This document shows, piece by piece, positions 1 through 10,087 of a stretch of 64,000 nt of DNA (the first letter of the stretch is position 1; every line of letters starts with the position of its first letter). Source of the stretch: Pararhizobium qamdonense (lineage in GTDB: Bacteria > Pseudomonadota > Alphaproteobacteria > Rhizobiales > Rhizobiaceae). The position numbers were made by a program, and so were the translations under genes. The notes beneath the pieces are model-generated. The model worked only from the letters and a program-made list of their open reading frames with translations, ran no database searches and was not told where the DNA came from. The stretch lies in assembly GCF_029277445.1 (NCBI RefSeq), contig NZ_CP119566.1:124001-188000 (forward strand). Reading direction: 5' to 3'.

Positions 1-270
1 CAGCATGCCATCGACCTCGCGCTCCACCAGCCGCGTCACCGATCCTGTCGAAGCCTTGAGCAGCGCCGTCACGACGCGCTCCTGCTCGTCGGTGCTGCGC
101 TTCAGGATGATCAGGGAGAATACGAAGGATGGGACGATGGCGATAAGCAGCAGCATTGTCAGATAAAACGACAGCGGCCGCCGCAGCCGCGAGCGCAGGC
201 GCGTTCGCCAGGAACCTCCCGGCCCGCTCTTTTTCTCCTGTGCGTCGCTCAAGCGCCCCTCATCCACCAC
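1..270 (-). CDS. Partial membrane sensor protein, probably a histidine kinase (N-terminus only)
   Basis: The frame runs off the left edge, so only about 90 N-terminal residues are visible. They show a basic, Arg-rich cytoplasmic start, one strong transmembrane segment (around PLSFYLTMLLLIAIVPSF) and then a charged extracytoplasmic stretch containing STDEQERVV and a VEREVDGML motif. This layout is what I know from rhizobial HWE/HisKA_2 sensor kinases; the kinase domain itself lies outside the window. There is no ATG in frame at the beginning; GTG at 270 or 267, or TTG at 252 after GAGGGG, are the possible starts. It lies 150 bp downstream of truB on the same strand. The coding call is fairly safe, the kinase call is inference. 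Confidence 0.6.
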   Translation of the reverse strand, partial: MVDEGRLSDAQEKKSGPGGSWRTRLRSRLRRPLSFYLTMLLLIAIVPSFVFSLIILKRSTDEQERVVTALLKASTGSVTRLVEREVDGML

Positions 271-420
271 ATCTCATGCCTGCGCGCCGGCACCCGCATC
301 CACCCGTCAGGTCTCATTTGACGTATGCGCGAATCCCGAACTCAGGCAGGACCATGCGCCAGCCGCTATATGAAGGCAACCGATCGCGTGTGACGAAATC
401 TATGAGGGGCCTTTGAAGTG

Positions 421-1356
421 TCAACCCGTGACGAAGACGCGCTTGGGCCGGAATTCGCCTTCGCCGATCTCGCCGATGGCAATCAGCTTGCCGCGCGAGG
501 TCGCATAGGCTTCCGGTTCTGCGGTTGGTGCATCGCGGCCGCGCAGGATGATCGGATTGCCCATTTTCAGCCGATGGGCCTGGTCTTCGGAAATCGCGAT
601 ATGCGGCAGGTTCGACAAAGCTTCGCCGGTATCGATCAGGAAAGCATCGAGCGCTTCCAGGCGTTCCTCGTCACTTTCGATCTTTTCCAGGGCCACAAGT
701 TCCGCCAGCGGCACCATGGCCTCTTCGGCAAAAGGCGCCACGAAGCTGCGGCGCAGCGAGGCGATATGACCGAAACAGCCGAGATCACGGCCGAAATCGC
801 GGGCCAGCGAGCGCACATAGGTGCCCTTGCCGCATTCGATTTCGAAATGCGCCAAACTCGGCGTGCAGCCGAGCAGCGACAGGCGGAATATCTCGACTTC
901 GCGAGCGGGAATATCGACGGTCTCGCCTTCGCGGGCCAGATCATAGGCGCGGTTGCCATCGATCTTGATTGCCGAAAACTGCGGCGGCACCTGGCTGATC
1001 ACGCCGGTATATTTCGGCAGGAGCGCGCGGATATCTTCCTCTGAGGGACGATTGGGCGACGACTGCGTCACCTCGCCTTCCAGATCGTCGGTCGAGCGTT
1101 CCTCGCCCCAGGCAACGGCGAATTCATAGATCTTGCGGCCGTCCATGACATAGGGAACGGTCTTAGTCGCATCGCCCAGCGCAATCGGCAGCATGCCCGA
1201 CGCCAGCGGATCGAGCGTACCGGCATGGCCTGCCTTCTGCGCCTTGAACAGCCACTTGATTTTGGACACGGCTTCGGTCGAGCCGAAATCCAGCGGCTTG
1301 TCGAGGATCAGCCAGCCGGAAATCGGGCGGCCCTTGGGCTTGCGGGGTTTTGACAT
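421..1356 (-). CDS. truB: tRNA pseudouridine(55) synthase TruB
   Basis: Converts U55 to pseudouridine in the T-loop of most tRNAs. The 311-residue product has the TruB core: GWLILDKP near residue 14, then [12 protein letters not shown] with the catalytic Asp at about residue 49, and [10 protein letters not shown] near residue 180. The length is normal for the family, with a C-terminal PUA-like extension. It is the third gene of a minus-strand operon after rbfA and a small unknown gene, starting 3 nt after the stop of the latter. Only a weak ribosome site (AAGAG) precedes it, so translation may depend on coupling. Confidence 0.96.
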   Translation of the reverse strand: MSKPRKPKGRPISGWLILDKPLDFGSTEAVSKIKWLFKAQKAGHAGTLDPLASGMLPIALGDATKTVPYVMDGRKIYEFAVAWGEERSTDDLEGEVTQSSPNRPSEEDIRALLPKYTGVISQVPPQFSAIKIDGNRAYDLAREGETVDIPAREVEIFRLSLLGCTPSLAHFEIECGKGTYVRSLARDFGRDLGCFGHIASLRRSFVAPFAEEAMVPLAELVALEKIESDEERLEALDAFLIDTGEALSNLPHIAISEDQAHRLKMGNPIILRGRDAPTAEPEAYATSRGKLIAIGEIGEGEFRPKRVFVTG

Positions 1357-1359
1357 GGT

Positions 1360-1815
1360 TCAGGCTCTTTTTTTGCGGAATGTCGCTGCAGTCTTGGCAA
1401 CGCTGCCATCCGGCATTTTCTGGCTGTTGCCTTTTTCAAATCCGAGCGCGTAGAGACGCTTGGCAATCAGGTATCCGGCAGCAATGGTGGCGCCATTGTC
1501 GATACGGTAATCGTCGCGCAGAGTTTCGGCCAGCAGGGGCTCGATGGCGCCGAGCGGCGGCTTTCCGGAGGCTGCAGCCTCAAGCAGCAGCTTTTCATTA
1601 TAGGGCGAATTGACGATGGCTTCGAGCGCCTTCATCTCGCGATCACCATGGGCGATGTCCTTGCCGTGGCGAAACGGCAGGCCGGAGGAGACAATCATTT
1701 CGACGAGACGGACGGCGTCGGCATTGTCGAACCGCGCCAGCCCATTGCGATAGAATGTCTGCCGCTGGTCAAACGTCCAGGCGTTGAGTTCGTCCAGAGT
1801 GATATGCTTTGCCAT
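1360..1815 (-). CDS. Conserved-looking hypothetical protein between rbfA and truB
   Basis: A 151-residue soluble protein that I do not recognise. It has no signal peptide and no membrane segment, looks mostly helical, and ends in a basic tail (TFRKKRA). The ATG at 1815 overlaps the rbfA stop as TGATG, and truB begins 3 nt after its own stop, so it is tightly coupled into the ribosome-maturation operon. A GTG one codon upstream is also possible. Its position suggests a role in RNA or ribosome biology, but the sequence shows no RNA-binding motif I can name. Confidence 0.8.
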   Translation of the reverse strand: MAKHITLDELNAWTFDQRQTFYRNGLARFDNADAVRLVEMIVSSGLPFRHGKDIAHGDREMKALEAIVNSPYNEKLLLEAAASGKPPLGAIEPLLAETLRDDYRIDNGATIAAGYLIAKRLYALGFEKGNSQKMPDGSVAKTAATFRKKRA

Positions 1816-2234
1816 CACTCCTCGTTTTTATCGTTTTGACCGTCGTCATCCTTCAGGTCGCGCAGAACTTCCGGAGACCGCAGAAGCGCGTCGATCTTCT
1901 TGTAGTTGTCGAAGCTGGTATCGTCCTTGAAGCGGACTTCCGGCATGTATTTCAGCTGGCGGATATGCGGGGTCAGGCGGCCCCGGATATATTTGGCATG
2001 GCGGTTCAAAGCCTCGATGACGCTGCCATGATCGGCAACGCCGAGCGGGGTCACGAAAGCCGTGGCGACGCGCAGGTCCGTCGACATGCGGACTTCGGAG
2101 ATCGAGATCACCGTCGTTTCCAGCAGCGGATCGCGCACTTCGCCGCGCTGCAGCACCTGGGTCAGGCCTGCACGTACCTGTTCGCCGACCCTCAGCATGC
2201 GCTGCGAGGGGGCAGAGGAAGTCACTTTACTCAT
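1815..2234 (-). CDS. rbfA: 30S ribosome-binding factor RbfA
   Basis: RbfA binds the 30S subunit late in assembly and helps 16S rRNA 5'-end maturation, notably in the cold. The 139-residue product has the KH-like RbfA fold signature: [17 protein letters not shown] near the N-terminus, then a basic central region and [17 protein letters not shown] near residue 95. I chose the ATG at 2234 (MSKVTSS) over an upstream in-frame ATG because the family normally begins close to the RVxEQ helix. It is the first gene of the rbfA-unknown-truB operon; infB, often upstream in other bacteria, is not adjacent here. Confidence 0.93.
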   Translation of the reverse strand: MSKVTSSAPSQRMLRVGEQVRAGLTQVLQRGEVRDPLLETTVISISEVRMSTDLRVATAFVTPLGVADHGSVIEALNRHAKYIRGRLTPHIRQLKYMPEVRFKDDTSFDNYKKIDALLRSPEVLRDLKDDDGQNDKNEE

Positions 2235-2422
2235 GGTTTTTCCGATGTCTGGCGTTTCAACGAACGCGACCAAGGCGGTCCAATGCTACTTTCGGGCCAA
2301 AAGGTCAAGGCTTTCCGGCCATTCCGAGGGCCGGACAGGCTGCCAAATCGGCAAAAAGCCCACTTGAAAGCGCCGCCGCCGCGTGGTCAATCTGATGGAA
2401 ACAGCGAGCGGACGGAGAGACG

Positions 2423-3178
2423 ATGCGGGTTCTGGTGGTGGAAAACATGAACCATTCCAGCCTTGGGCAGGTGGGCGTGGCGCTTGAAGAGGCAGGAGCC
2501 GAAATCGACCTTCGCCGGCCATACGCAGGCGAGGCGCTGCCGACCGGCAGCCATGGTCATGACGCACTGGTGGTGTTTGGCGGCGAACAGAGCGCCGTCG
2601 ACGATGACATCCATCCCTATCTTCCGGACCTCGCCCGATTGATGAAGACCTTCACGGACGACGGCAAGTCGGTGCTCGGCATCTGCCTTGGCAGCCAGCT
2701 TCTCGCCCGCGCCCATGGTGGGGACAATCTGCTTGGCCGGACCCGTGAATTCGGCTGGCATGGCGTCGAACTGACTGCCGACGGGAAAGAGGACCCGGTG
2801 CTGAGAGCCGCAGGCGACGCCTTTACCAGCTTCGAATGGCATTCCGACAGCTTCACCCTGCCCGACAGCGCCGTTCACCTGGCCAGCAACCCGGCCGTTG
2901 CCAATCAAGCCTTCCGCGTCGGCCGCGCTGCCTATGGCATGCAGTTTCATTTCGAGGCGGGGACAGCGGTTGTCGAAAGCTGGAACCGGACCTTTGAGAC
3001 GGTGATCAACCGCATCGATCCGGATTGGCTGCCAAATTATAGCAAGCATGCAGCAGTGCATGGCGAACAGGCAGACGCGGCCGGATTGGCTCTTGCCCGC
3101 GCTTGGGTGGCGACAATACTTCCCGTGAAAACGGCCACAGATCATGAGGCCAGGGAAATAGCCGGCGTGAACGCTTGA
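2423..3178 (+). CDS. Class I glutamine amidotransferase (GMP synthase-like GATase domain)
   Basis: A stand-alone GATase1 domain protein of 251 residues, expected to hydrolyse glutamine or a gamma-glutamyl compound. The triad is visible: nucleophile Cys at about residue 88 in GICLGSQ, and His176 and Glu178 in MQFHFE. It lacks the ATP-pyrophosphatase and dimerisation domains of GuaA, so it is not GMP synthase. Related free-standing proteins include catabolic gamma-glutamyl hydrolases and uncharacterised paralogues, and the substrate cannot be told from sequence. A GGAGAG ribosome site precedes the ATG. It is divergent from rbfA. Confidence 0.85.
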   Translation: MRVLVVENMNHSSLGQVGVALEEAGAEIDLRRPYAGEALPTGSHGHDALVVFGGEQSAVDDDIHPYLPDLARLMKTFTDDGKSVLGICLGSQLLARAHGGDNLLGRTREFGWHGVELTADGKEDPVLRAAGDAFTSFEWHSDSFTLPDSAVHLASNPAVANQAFRVGRAAYGMQFHFEAGTAVVESWNRTFETVINRIDPDWLPNYSKHAAVHGEQADAAGLALARAWVATILPVKTATDHEAREIAGVNA

Positions 3179-3298
3179 AACATAAACCGCTTATGGTGTT
3201 TGCGGTGAAGGCCCGCGTTTCCTATCTACAACTCGGGACACGCTGTTATAGGCGAAAGACGTCAGCCCGCTGAGGCAGATAGAGGAGCGGAGAAGCGC

Positions 3299-4063
3299 AT
3301 GACGATATTTTCCATCAGGCACGGGCGCCGGACCACTCGATCAACGGGCGAGGCCTGGCGCATTCAGACGATTGCCGCCGCCATGCTTCCGGCGGCCGGG
3401 CTGGCGCTTTGCCTTGCCACCATCCCACCGGCCCTTGCCGCCTCTTGCGGCAGCACCCCGGAACCGGGGCTGGACTGGAGCGAATGCACCAAGAAAAATC
3501 TCATGCTGCCTTCCAGCGAACTCGAAGGGGCTAACCTTTCCGGCACCGATTTCTCGCTGACCGATCTCAGCGGCTCGAATCTGGCATCCGCCAATCTCGA
3601 AAAGGCCAATCTGGTGCGCGCGTGGCTGGCCGGGGCCAAGGCTGAAAAGGCCAATTTCGCGCGGATTGAAGCCTATCGCTCAAGCTTTGCCAAGATCACC
3701 GCCAATGGCGCCTCGTTTGCCGGTGCAGAACTGCAGCGCGCCGATTTTAGCGGTGCCGATCTGACCGGGGCCAATTTCGAAAAGGCGGAAGCCGGCCGTG
3801 TCCTGTTCAAGGGCGCGACGCTCACCGGCGCGCGGTTTGCGCTCGCCAACCTGTCGCGCGCCAATCTCAGCGGTGTGACCTTCGAAGGCCCGCTGGATTT
3901 CGATCAGGCTTTCATGTTCCTCACGCATATAGAGGGTCTTGATCTCTCCGCAGCCAAAGGCCTGCAGCAGGGCCAGATCGATCTGGCCTGCGGCGACAAG
4001 GATACCAAGCTGCCGGACGGGCTGACTATTCCAACCGGCTGGCCCTGCGCCTCGGAAAAATAA
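3299..4063 (+). CDS. Exported pentapeptide-repeat protein
   Basis: A 254-residue protein with a hydrophobic N-terminal segment ending in PPALAASC, probably an export signal. It then carries a long run of A(N/D)LxG-type pentapeptide repeats (about residues 65-200: GANLSGTDFS, ANLEKANL, ADFSGADLTG and so on), which form a right-handed quadrilateral beta-helix in known members. A short C-terminal segment contains a Cys near GLTIPTGWPC. The biochemical role of most such proteins is unknown; gyrase-protecting Qnr proteins are cytoplasmic and this one appears exported, so a Qnr role is unlikely. A good GAGGAG/GGAG ribosome site precedes the ATG. It appears to be a single-gene unit. Confidence 0.85.
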   Translation: MTIFSIRHGRRTTRSTGEAWRIQTIAAAMLPAAGLALCLATIPPALAASCGSTPEPGLDWSECTKKNLMLPSSELEGANLSGTDFSLTDLSGSNLASANLEKANLVRAWLAGAKAEKANFARIEAYRSSFAKITANGASFAGAELQRADFSGADLTGANFEKAEAGRVLFKGATLTGARFALANLSRANLSGVTFEGPLDFDQAFMFLTHIEGLDLSAAKGLQQGQIDLACGDKDTKLPDGLTIPTGWPCASEK

Positions 4064-4229
4064 CCGGCATCCACAATGGGAGCTCATAGATTCCTATCAC
4101 TTGCACCCTTTATAAGCCGGCTAACCAACTGTGCACTTGCTTGACGGTTCGTTGTGCCGTGACCATTGCCGGCACTGGACATGAAGGGCTTCTCCGCTAC
4201 GTTGAGGACCAAAACCGGAGGAGTTTCCC

Positions 4230-4685
4230 ATGAGCAAACTGACGATCCCCCAGGAAGGCGGCTGCCGGTGCGGGCAGGTGCGACTGAAGATCAGCGCGCA
4301 GCCTTTTCTCACCATGGCCTGCCATTGCACCGGCTGCCAGAAAATGTCCTCCAGCGCTTTTTCGCTGAGCGCCGCTATTCCGGCCGAGGGCTTTGAAATC
4401 ATCGCCGGCGAACCTGTCATCGGCGGCCTGCACGGTGGCACGCGCCATTATTTCTGCCCGCACTGCATGACCTGGATGTTCACCCGCCCCGAAGGCATGG
4501 ACTGGTTCGTCAACCTGCGCTCGACCATGCTCGACGACACAAGCGGCATTGCCCCGTTCATCGAGACCTTCACCAGCGAGAAACTGCCTTGGGCGACAAC
4601 ATCAGCGGTGCATTCCTACGCGGCATTTCCGCCGATGGAGGCTTTTGAGGGGCTGATGCGGGACTTTGCCGGGCAGGAAACCTAG
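4230..4685 (+). CDS. GFA/CENP-V domain protein
   Basis: A 151-residue member of the glutathione-dependent formaldehyde-activating (Gfa) family. The zinc-binding cysteines are all visible: GGCRCGQVRL at the start, CHCTGC near residue 31, and CPHC near residue 76. In Gfa the fold binds S-hydroxymethyl-glutathione, though many family members have no tested function. A strong GGAGGAG ribosome site sits 6-7 nt upstream of the ATG. The next gene, 164 bp downstream on the same strand, is a formaldehyde dehydrogenase of the glutathione-independent type, which makes a link to formaldehyde attractive but unproved. Confidence 0.88.
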   Translation: MSKLTIPQEGGCRCGQVRLKISAQPFLTMACHCTGCQKMSSSAFSLSAAIPAEGFEIIAGEPVIGGLHGGTRHYFCPHCMTWMFTRPEGMDWFVNLRSTMLDDTSGIAPFIETFTSEKLPWATTSAVHSYAAFPPMEAFEGLMRDFAGQET

Positions 4686-4849
4686 ACCTCGGCAAGCTAA
4701 AACGTCTTCCGTTCAAGCCTTTTCTAAAATTCCCAAGCGGACGTTTGACGTCGCGATCAGAACTGTTCTGTCGAGAATTGGCCTTACATTGAAGCGAACC
4801 CGCGCCAGGAGGAGCCGGCCGGGTCTGCATTTTCAGCGGAGGAGATACT

Positions 4850-6040
4850 ATGAGCAGGAACAGAGGCGTCGTCTATCTGAAGCCGGGCAAGGTCGAGGTG
4901 CGGGATATCGACGATCCGAAGCTGGAAGCCCCGGACGGGCGCCGCATCGAGCATGGCGTTATTCTCAAAGTCATCTCGACGAATATCTGCGGCTCCGACC
5001 AGCACATGGTGCGCGGCCGCACCACCGCTCTGCCTGGCCTCGTGCTCGGCCATGAAATCACCGGTGAGGTCATCGAGAAGGGCATCGATGTCGAGATGCT
5101 TGAGATCGGCGATATCGTTTCCGTGCCATTCAACGTTGCCTGCGGCCGTTGCCGCTGCTGCAAATCGCAGGACACGGGCGTCTGCCTCACCGTCAACCCG
5201 GCCCGCGCCGGTGGCGCCTATGGCTATGTGGACATGGGCGGCTGGATTGGCGGACAGGCCAAATATGTCACGGTGCCCTATGCCGATTTCAACCTCCTGA
5301 AATTCCCGGACCGCGACAAGGCCATGGCGAAAATCCGGGACCTGACGATGCTGTCGGACATTCTGCCGACCGGTTTTCATGGCGCAGTCAAGGCCGGCGT
5401 CGGTGTCGGCTCTGTCGTGTATGTTGCGGGAGCAGGTCCTGTCGGGCTGGCTGCCGCCGCCTCGGCACGCATTCTCGGCGCTGCCGTGGTGATGATCGGC
5501 GACTTCAACAAGGAGCGTCTCGCGCATGCTAAGAAGGTTGGATTCGAGCCGATCGACCTTTCGGCCAGCGACCGGCTGGGCGACATGATCGCTGAAGTGA
5601 CCGGCAGCGACGAAGTGGACAGCGCGATCGACGCCGTCGGCTTCGAAGCGCGCGGCCATTCAGGCGGCGAACAGCCGGCGGTGGTTCTCAACCAGATGAT
5701 GGAAATCACCCGGGCAGCCGGCTCCGTCGGTATCCCAGGTCTTTATGTCACCGAAGACCCCGGCGCCGTCGATAGTGCTGCGAAAAAAGGTAGCCTTTCC
5801 ATGCGCTTCGGGCTTGGCTGGGCAAAGGCACTGTCCTTCCATACCGGCCAGACGCCTGTTTTGAAATATAACCGCCAGCTCATGCAGGCGATCCTGCATG
5901 ACCGGTTGAACATCGCCGAAATCGTCAATGCGAAGATCATCTCCCTGGAAGATGCTGCGCAAGGCTATGAAAGCTTCGATCAGGGCGTCGCGCAAAAATT
6001 CGTCCTCGACCCGCACGGCGATCTCGCCAAGGTCGCTTGA
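4850..6040 (+). CDS. fdhA: Formaldehyde dehydrogenase, glutathione-independent
   Basis: A zinc-containing medium-chain dehydrogenase of 396 residues that oxidises formaldehyde to formate with tightly bound NAD+, without glutathione (Pseudomonas putida FDH type). Catalytic zinc ligands appear as Cys47 in NICGSDQH and His68-Glu69 in GHE. The structural-zinc Cys cluster lies at residues 98-112 (ACGRCRCC then VC). The Rossmann motif VAGAGPVGLAAA is near residue 190. The long insertion (ARAGGAYGYVDMGGW) that shields the cofactor in this subgroup is present. GGAGGAG precedes the ATG and a hairpin terminator follows the stop. Confidence 0.95.
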   Translation: MSRNRGVVYLKPGKVEVRDIDDPKLEAPDGRRIEHGVILKVISTNICGSDQHMVRGRTTALPGLVLGHEITGEVIEKGIDVEMLEIGDIVSVPFNVACGRCRCCKSQDTGVCLTVNPARAGGAYGYVDMGGWIGGQAKYVTVPYADFNLLKFPDRDKAMAKIRDLTMLSDILPTGFHGAVKAGVGVGSVVYVAGAGPVGLAAAASARILGAAVVMIGDFNKERLAHAKKVGFEPIDLSASDRLGDMIAEVTGSDEVDSAIDAVGFEARGHSGGEQPAVVLNQMMEITRAAGSVGIPGLYVTEDPGAVDSAAKKGSLSMRFGLGWAKALSFHTGQTPVLKYNRQLMQAILHDRLNIAEIVNAKIISLEDAAQGYESFDQGVAQKFVLDPHGDLAKVA

Positions 6041-6050
6041 ACGGCAACAC

Positions 6051-6081
6051 AAAGGGCGTCCGGTGTTTCCGGGCGCCCTTT
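6051..6081 (+). terminator. Rho-independent-type terminator after fdhA
   Basis: AAAGGGCG and CGCCCTTT form the outer stem, with CCGG pairing inside and a TGTTT loop. The hairpin begins 11 bp after the fdhA stop and lies between it and the convergent ccdB gene. It is symmetrical enough to work in both directions. Confidence 0.75.
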
Positions 6082-6119
6082 ACGGGTCAGGAACTCCTGC
6101 AGCTTCGTCGTGGCGGGCA

Positions 6120-6419
6120 TCAGAAGCCCTGAAACAGAAAATTCGTGGCGGCGGTTATGGTGTCCGCGTGGGTGGTCAGATTGGCAACAGGCTCGCCTAT
6201 CTCAGCAACAGGAAGAGCCGCCATACGCTGCGTTGCCATGACGTAGAGTTCCCCATTGATGAGAAACCGGGGATTGAGCCGCGAAATCGACCAGGACATG
6301 TCCCCCACCCGATAAAGAGGAACCATCACTCTGGAGGGGAGGTCGTCCAGCATATTGGTTTGAAGATCAATTGCCAGGATGGGCTCTGACTTCAGCCGGT
6401 AGACTTTGAATCTGGCCAT
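6120..6419 (-). CDS. ccdB: CcdB-family toxin
   Basis: A 99-residue CcdB-like toxin, a family whose classical members poison DNA gyrase. Recognisable features are the MARFKVYRL start, the central LPSRVMVPL segment, and the C-terminal helix ending in NFLFQGF; in F-plasmid CcdB the C-terminal Trp-Gly-Ile is needed for gyrase poisoning, and here the last residues are Gln-Gly-Phe, so target specificity may differ. Its start overlaps the ccdA stop by one base. The order antitoxin-toxin and the overlap are typical of a type II toxin-antitoxin operon. Confidence 0.9.
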   Translation of the reverse strand: MARFKVYRLKSEPILAIDLQTNMLDDLPSRVMVPLYRVGDMSWSISRLNPRFLINGELYVMATQRMAALPVAEIGEPVANLTTHADTITAATNFLFQGF

Positions 6420-6649
6420 CAGAACTGGCGATACTTCGCCAGCGGCAAGCCGTGTTTCTCGACATATTCATTCTCGAGCCTGATCGCCTCGGCATTTTCC
6501 AGCCGCCACAAACGCTCCTGCTCGGCCTTGACGGCACTCTTGATGCCATCCTCGGCCGCGCGCGAGATATTGATCTTCAAGTCACGCGCCTGCGAGACGA
6601 GATTGCTATCAAGAGAAAGATTGGCGGATTTTCGGGCGAGTTGAGACAT
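6419..6649 (-). CDS. ccdA: CcdA-family antitoxin
   Basis: A 76-residue antitoxin with an N-terminal ribbon-helix-helix-like part (ANLSLDSNLVSQARDLKINISRA is the diagnostic region, residues 9-31) and a charged, probably disordered C-terminal tail (YVEKHGLPLAKYRQF) that would bind CcdB. I chose ATG 6649 because a GGAGAA ribosome site lies just upstream; an ATG four codons earlier has none. The gene begins about 60 bp after the lepA stop on the same strand. Autorepression through an operator upstream is expected from the family but none was identified. Confidence 0.88.
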   Translation of the reverse strand: MSQLARKSANLSLDSNLVSQARDLKINISRAAEDGIKSAVKAEQERLWRLENAEAIRLENEYVEKHGLPLAKYRQF

Positions 6650-6707
6650 GGCTTTCTCCATCAGACATGCGCCTATTGTATGCGCATATCCGATGGAAGA
6701 AAAGATG

Positions 6708-8534
<1,827 letters not shown>

Positions 8535-8592
8535 GGGCCGCATATAGCAGCGGTATCAACCGCCGCAAAGCGGGAAATGCAGGCTTTGTTCA

Positions 8593-9873
8593 CTATAATT
8601 GCCGGATATCGCCCGCAACAGGATCGCCCTCGACCATCGCACCGGCATTCGGCATCTGCGCGCTCTTCATCTCGAAATTCTCCCGCAGATGCGGCGGCAC
8701 GGTTTCGCGGAATTTCAGCCGCATGGCGACGAAGGCCGCATAGGCGAGCGCCGTGCCCATGGCGGCATAGATGAAGGTCTTCGGCCCGAAGACCGGCGTC
8801 AGCAGCGTGATCGACAACGGAATGATCGTGGCGGCGATCGACCAGCACATCAGGAGCGTCGAGGCAAGCGGCACGAAATCGGCGGGTGCGGTACGATCAT
8901 TGGCATGGGCATTGGCGATCGAATAGACGGTTTCGACGGCACCGGCGAAAACGGCAAAGACCAGCATCAGCAGGATCAGATTGGCGAACGAAACCGACAA
9001 GGCCACGACGGCGGCAGCGGCAATCAGCACACAGACGAGGATCAGTACGATGCGCCGGTCGATCCGGTCCGATAGCACGCCCATCGGATACTGGATGAAG
9101 ATCAGGCCGAACTGCATGACCAGCATCAGAAGGGCGACATCGCCCTGGCTCACCGCATTGGCGGCGGCGTAGATCGGCGTGAAGCCCTGCACGGCCATGG
9201 AGAGACCACCGGCGGCGAGAACGCCAACGAAGGCCACGGGCGAATTGCGCCAGACCATCGGCACATCGACGCTGACCTTGGCTGGTGGCGGCGGATTGGG
9301 CAGGCGCGTCAGGCCGATGGGCAGGATGGCCATGGTGGTGAAGAAAATCGTGAGCAGCGGCGCCAGATTGCCGTCTGCCGGGATCTGGCCGAACAGCCAG
9401 GCGCCAAGACCGATGGCGATGACATAGACCATGTAGAACACCGACATGGCCTTGCCGCGCCAGCTGTTGGCACTGGCATGGTTGAGCCAGCTCAGCGAGA
9501 TGATGAAATTGATATTGCCCGCCGCACCATAGACGCCGCGCGCAAAGACCCAAAGCAGCGGATGAAAGCCGAGCGCGATCAGGAACGCCGAGAGCAGCAC
9601 CAGCGCCATCGAGCAGGAAAACGCCCGCGCATGGCCTACCCTGCGGATCACCGGCCCGGCAACGACGCAGCCGGCCAGACCGCCGAAGGCGAGCGCGGTG
9701 ACTGCGGCACCGGCAACCCAGGGCGGGCTGTCGCCTTTTGCCAGAAGAAACGGCACATAGGCGAACATCATGCCATTGCCGATCCCGACGCAGGCCATGG
9801 AGGCAACGATGCTGGCGATCGACAGCACGGATGCGCGCGGCTCTTCCGACCGGATATCGTTACTCACCACCAT
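8593..9873 (-). CDS. MFS transporter
   Basis: A 426-residue major facilitator protein with about 12 hydrophobic segments. The loop between segments 2 and 3 (GPVIRRVGHAR) and its repeat in the second half (GVLSDRIDRRIVL) match MFS motif A. The substrate is not evident; the shape resembles YcaD/CynX-type and drug or sugar exporters. GAGGGGCGAAG precedes the ATG. It is divergent from an XRE-cupin regulator across a 211-bp intergenic region, suggesting that this regulator controls it. Confidence 0.88.
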   Translation of the reverse strand: MVVSNDIRSEEPRASVLSIASIVASMACVGIGNGMMFAYVPFLLAKGDSPPWVAGAAVTALAFGGLAGCVVAGPVIRRVGHARAFSCSMALVLLSAFLIALGFHPLLWVFARGVYGAAGNINFIISLSWLNHASANSWRGKAMSVFYMVYVIAIGLGAWLFGQIPADGNLAPLLTIFFTTMAILPIGLTRLPNPPPPAKVSVDVPMVWRNSPVAFVGVLAAGGLSMAVQGFTPIYAAANAVSQGDVALLMLVMQFGLIFIQYPMGVLSDRIDRRIVLILVCVLIAAAAVVALSVSFANLILLMLVFAVFAGAVETVYSIANAHANDRTAPADFVPLASTLLMCWSIAATIIPLSITLLTPVFGPKTFIYAAMGTALAYAAFVAMRLKFRETVPPHLRENFEMKSAQMPNAGAMVEGDPVAGDIRQL

Positions 9874-10049
9874 CTTCGCCCCTCAAGATCATCAAAGCCG
9901 CCCGGCTTGTGAAACAATGCTCTAACATATTGATCGCAAGGCCGTTTCGTCCGCAACCACCCTAGAACCGCAGGATAGCCTGATACCGCGTCCTGTGCTG
10001 TCGCCGCAGCGGCATGCAACGGATTTATTGCATCGGCTTCACCTTTTCG

Positions 10050-10087
10050 TTGACTCCACTATATGAACTTATAATTCTTTTATAATG
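10050..10087 (+). promoter_or_regulatory. Candidate promoter giving a nearly leaderless transcript
   Basis: TATAAT occupies 10070-10075, and the ATG of the XRE-cupin gene starts at 10085. A start of transcription about 7 bp after the -10 box would leave only a few bases of leader. TTGACT lies at 10050-10055, but the spacer is only 14 bp, so the -35 assignment is uncertain. No ribosome-binding sequence precedes the ATG, which agrees with leaderless or nearly leaderless translation. Confidence 0.4.

Noticed and set aside
2423..3178. GMP synthase (guaA) for the amidotransferase gene
   Set aside because: Only the glutaminase domain is present; there is no ATP-pyrophosphatase or dimerisation domain.
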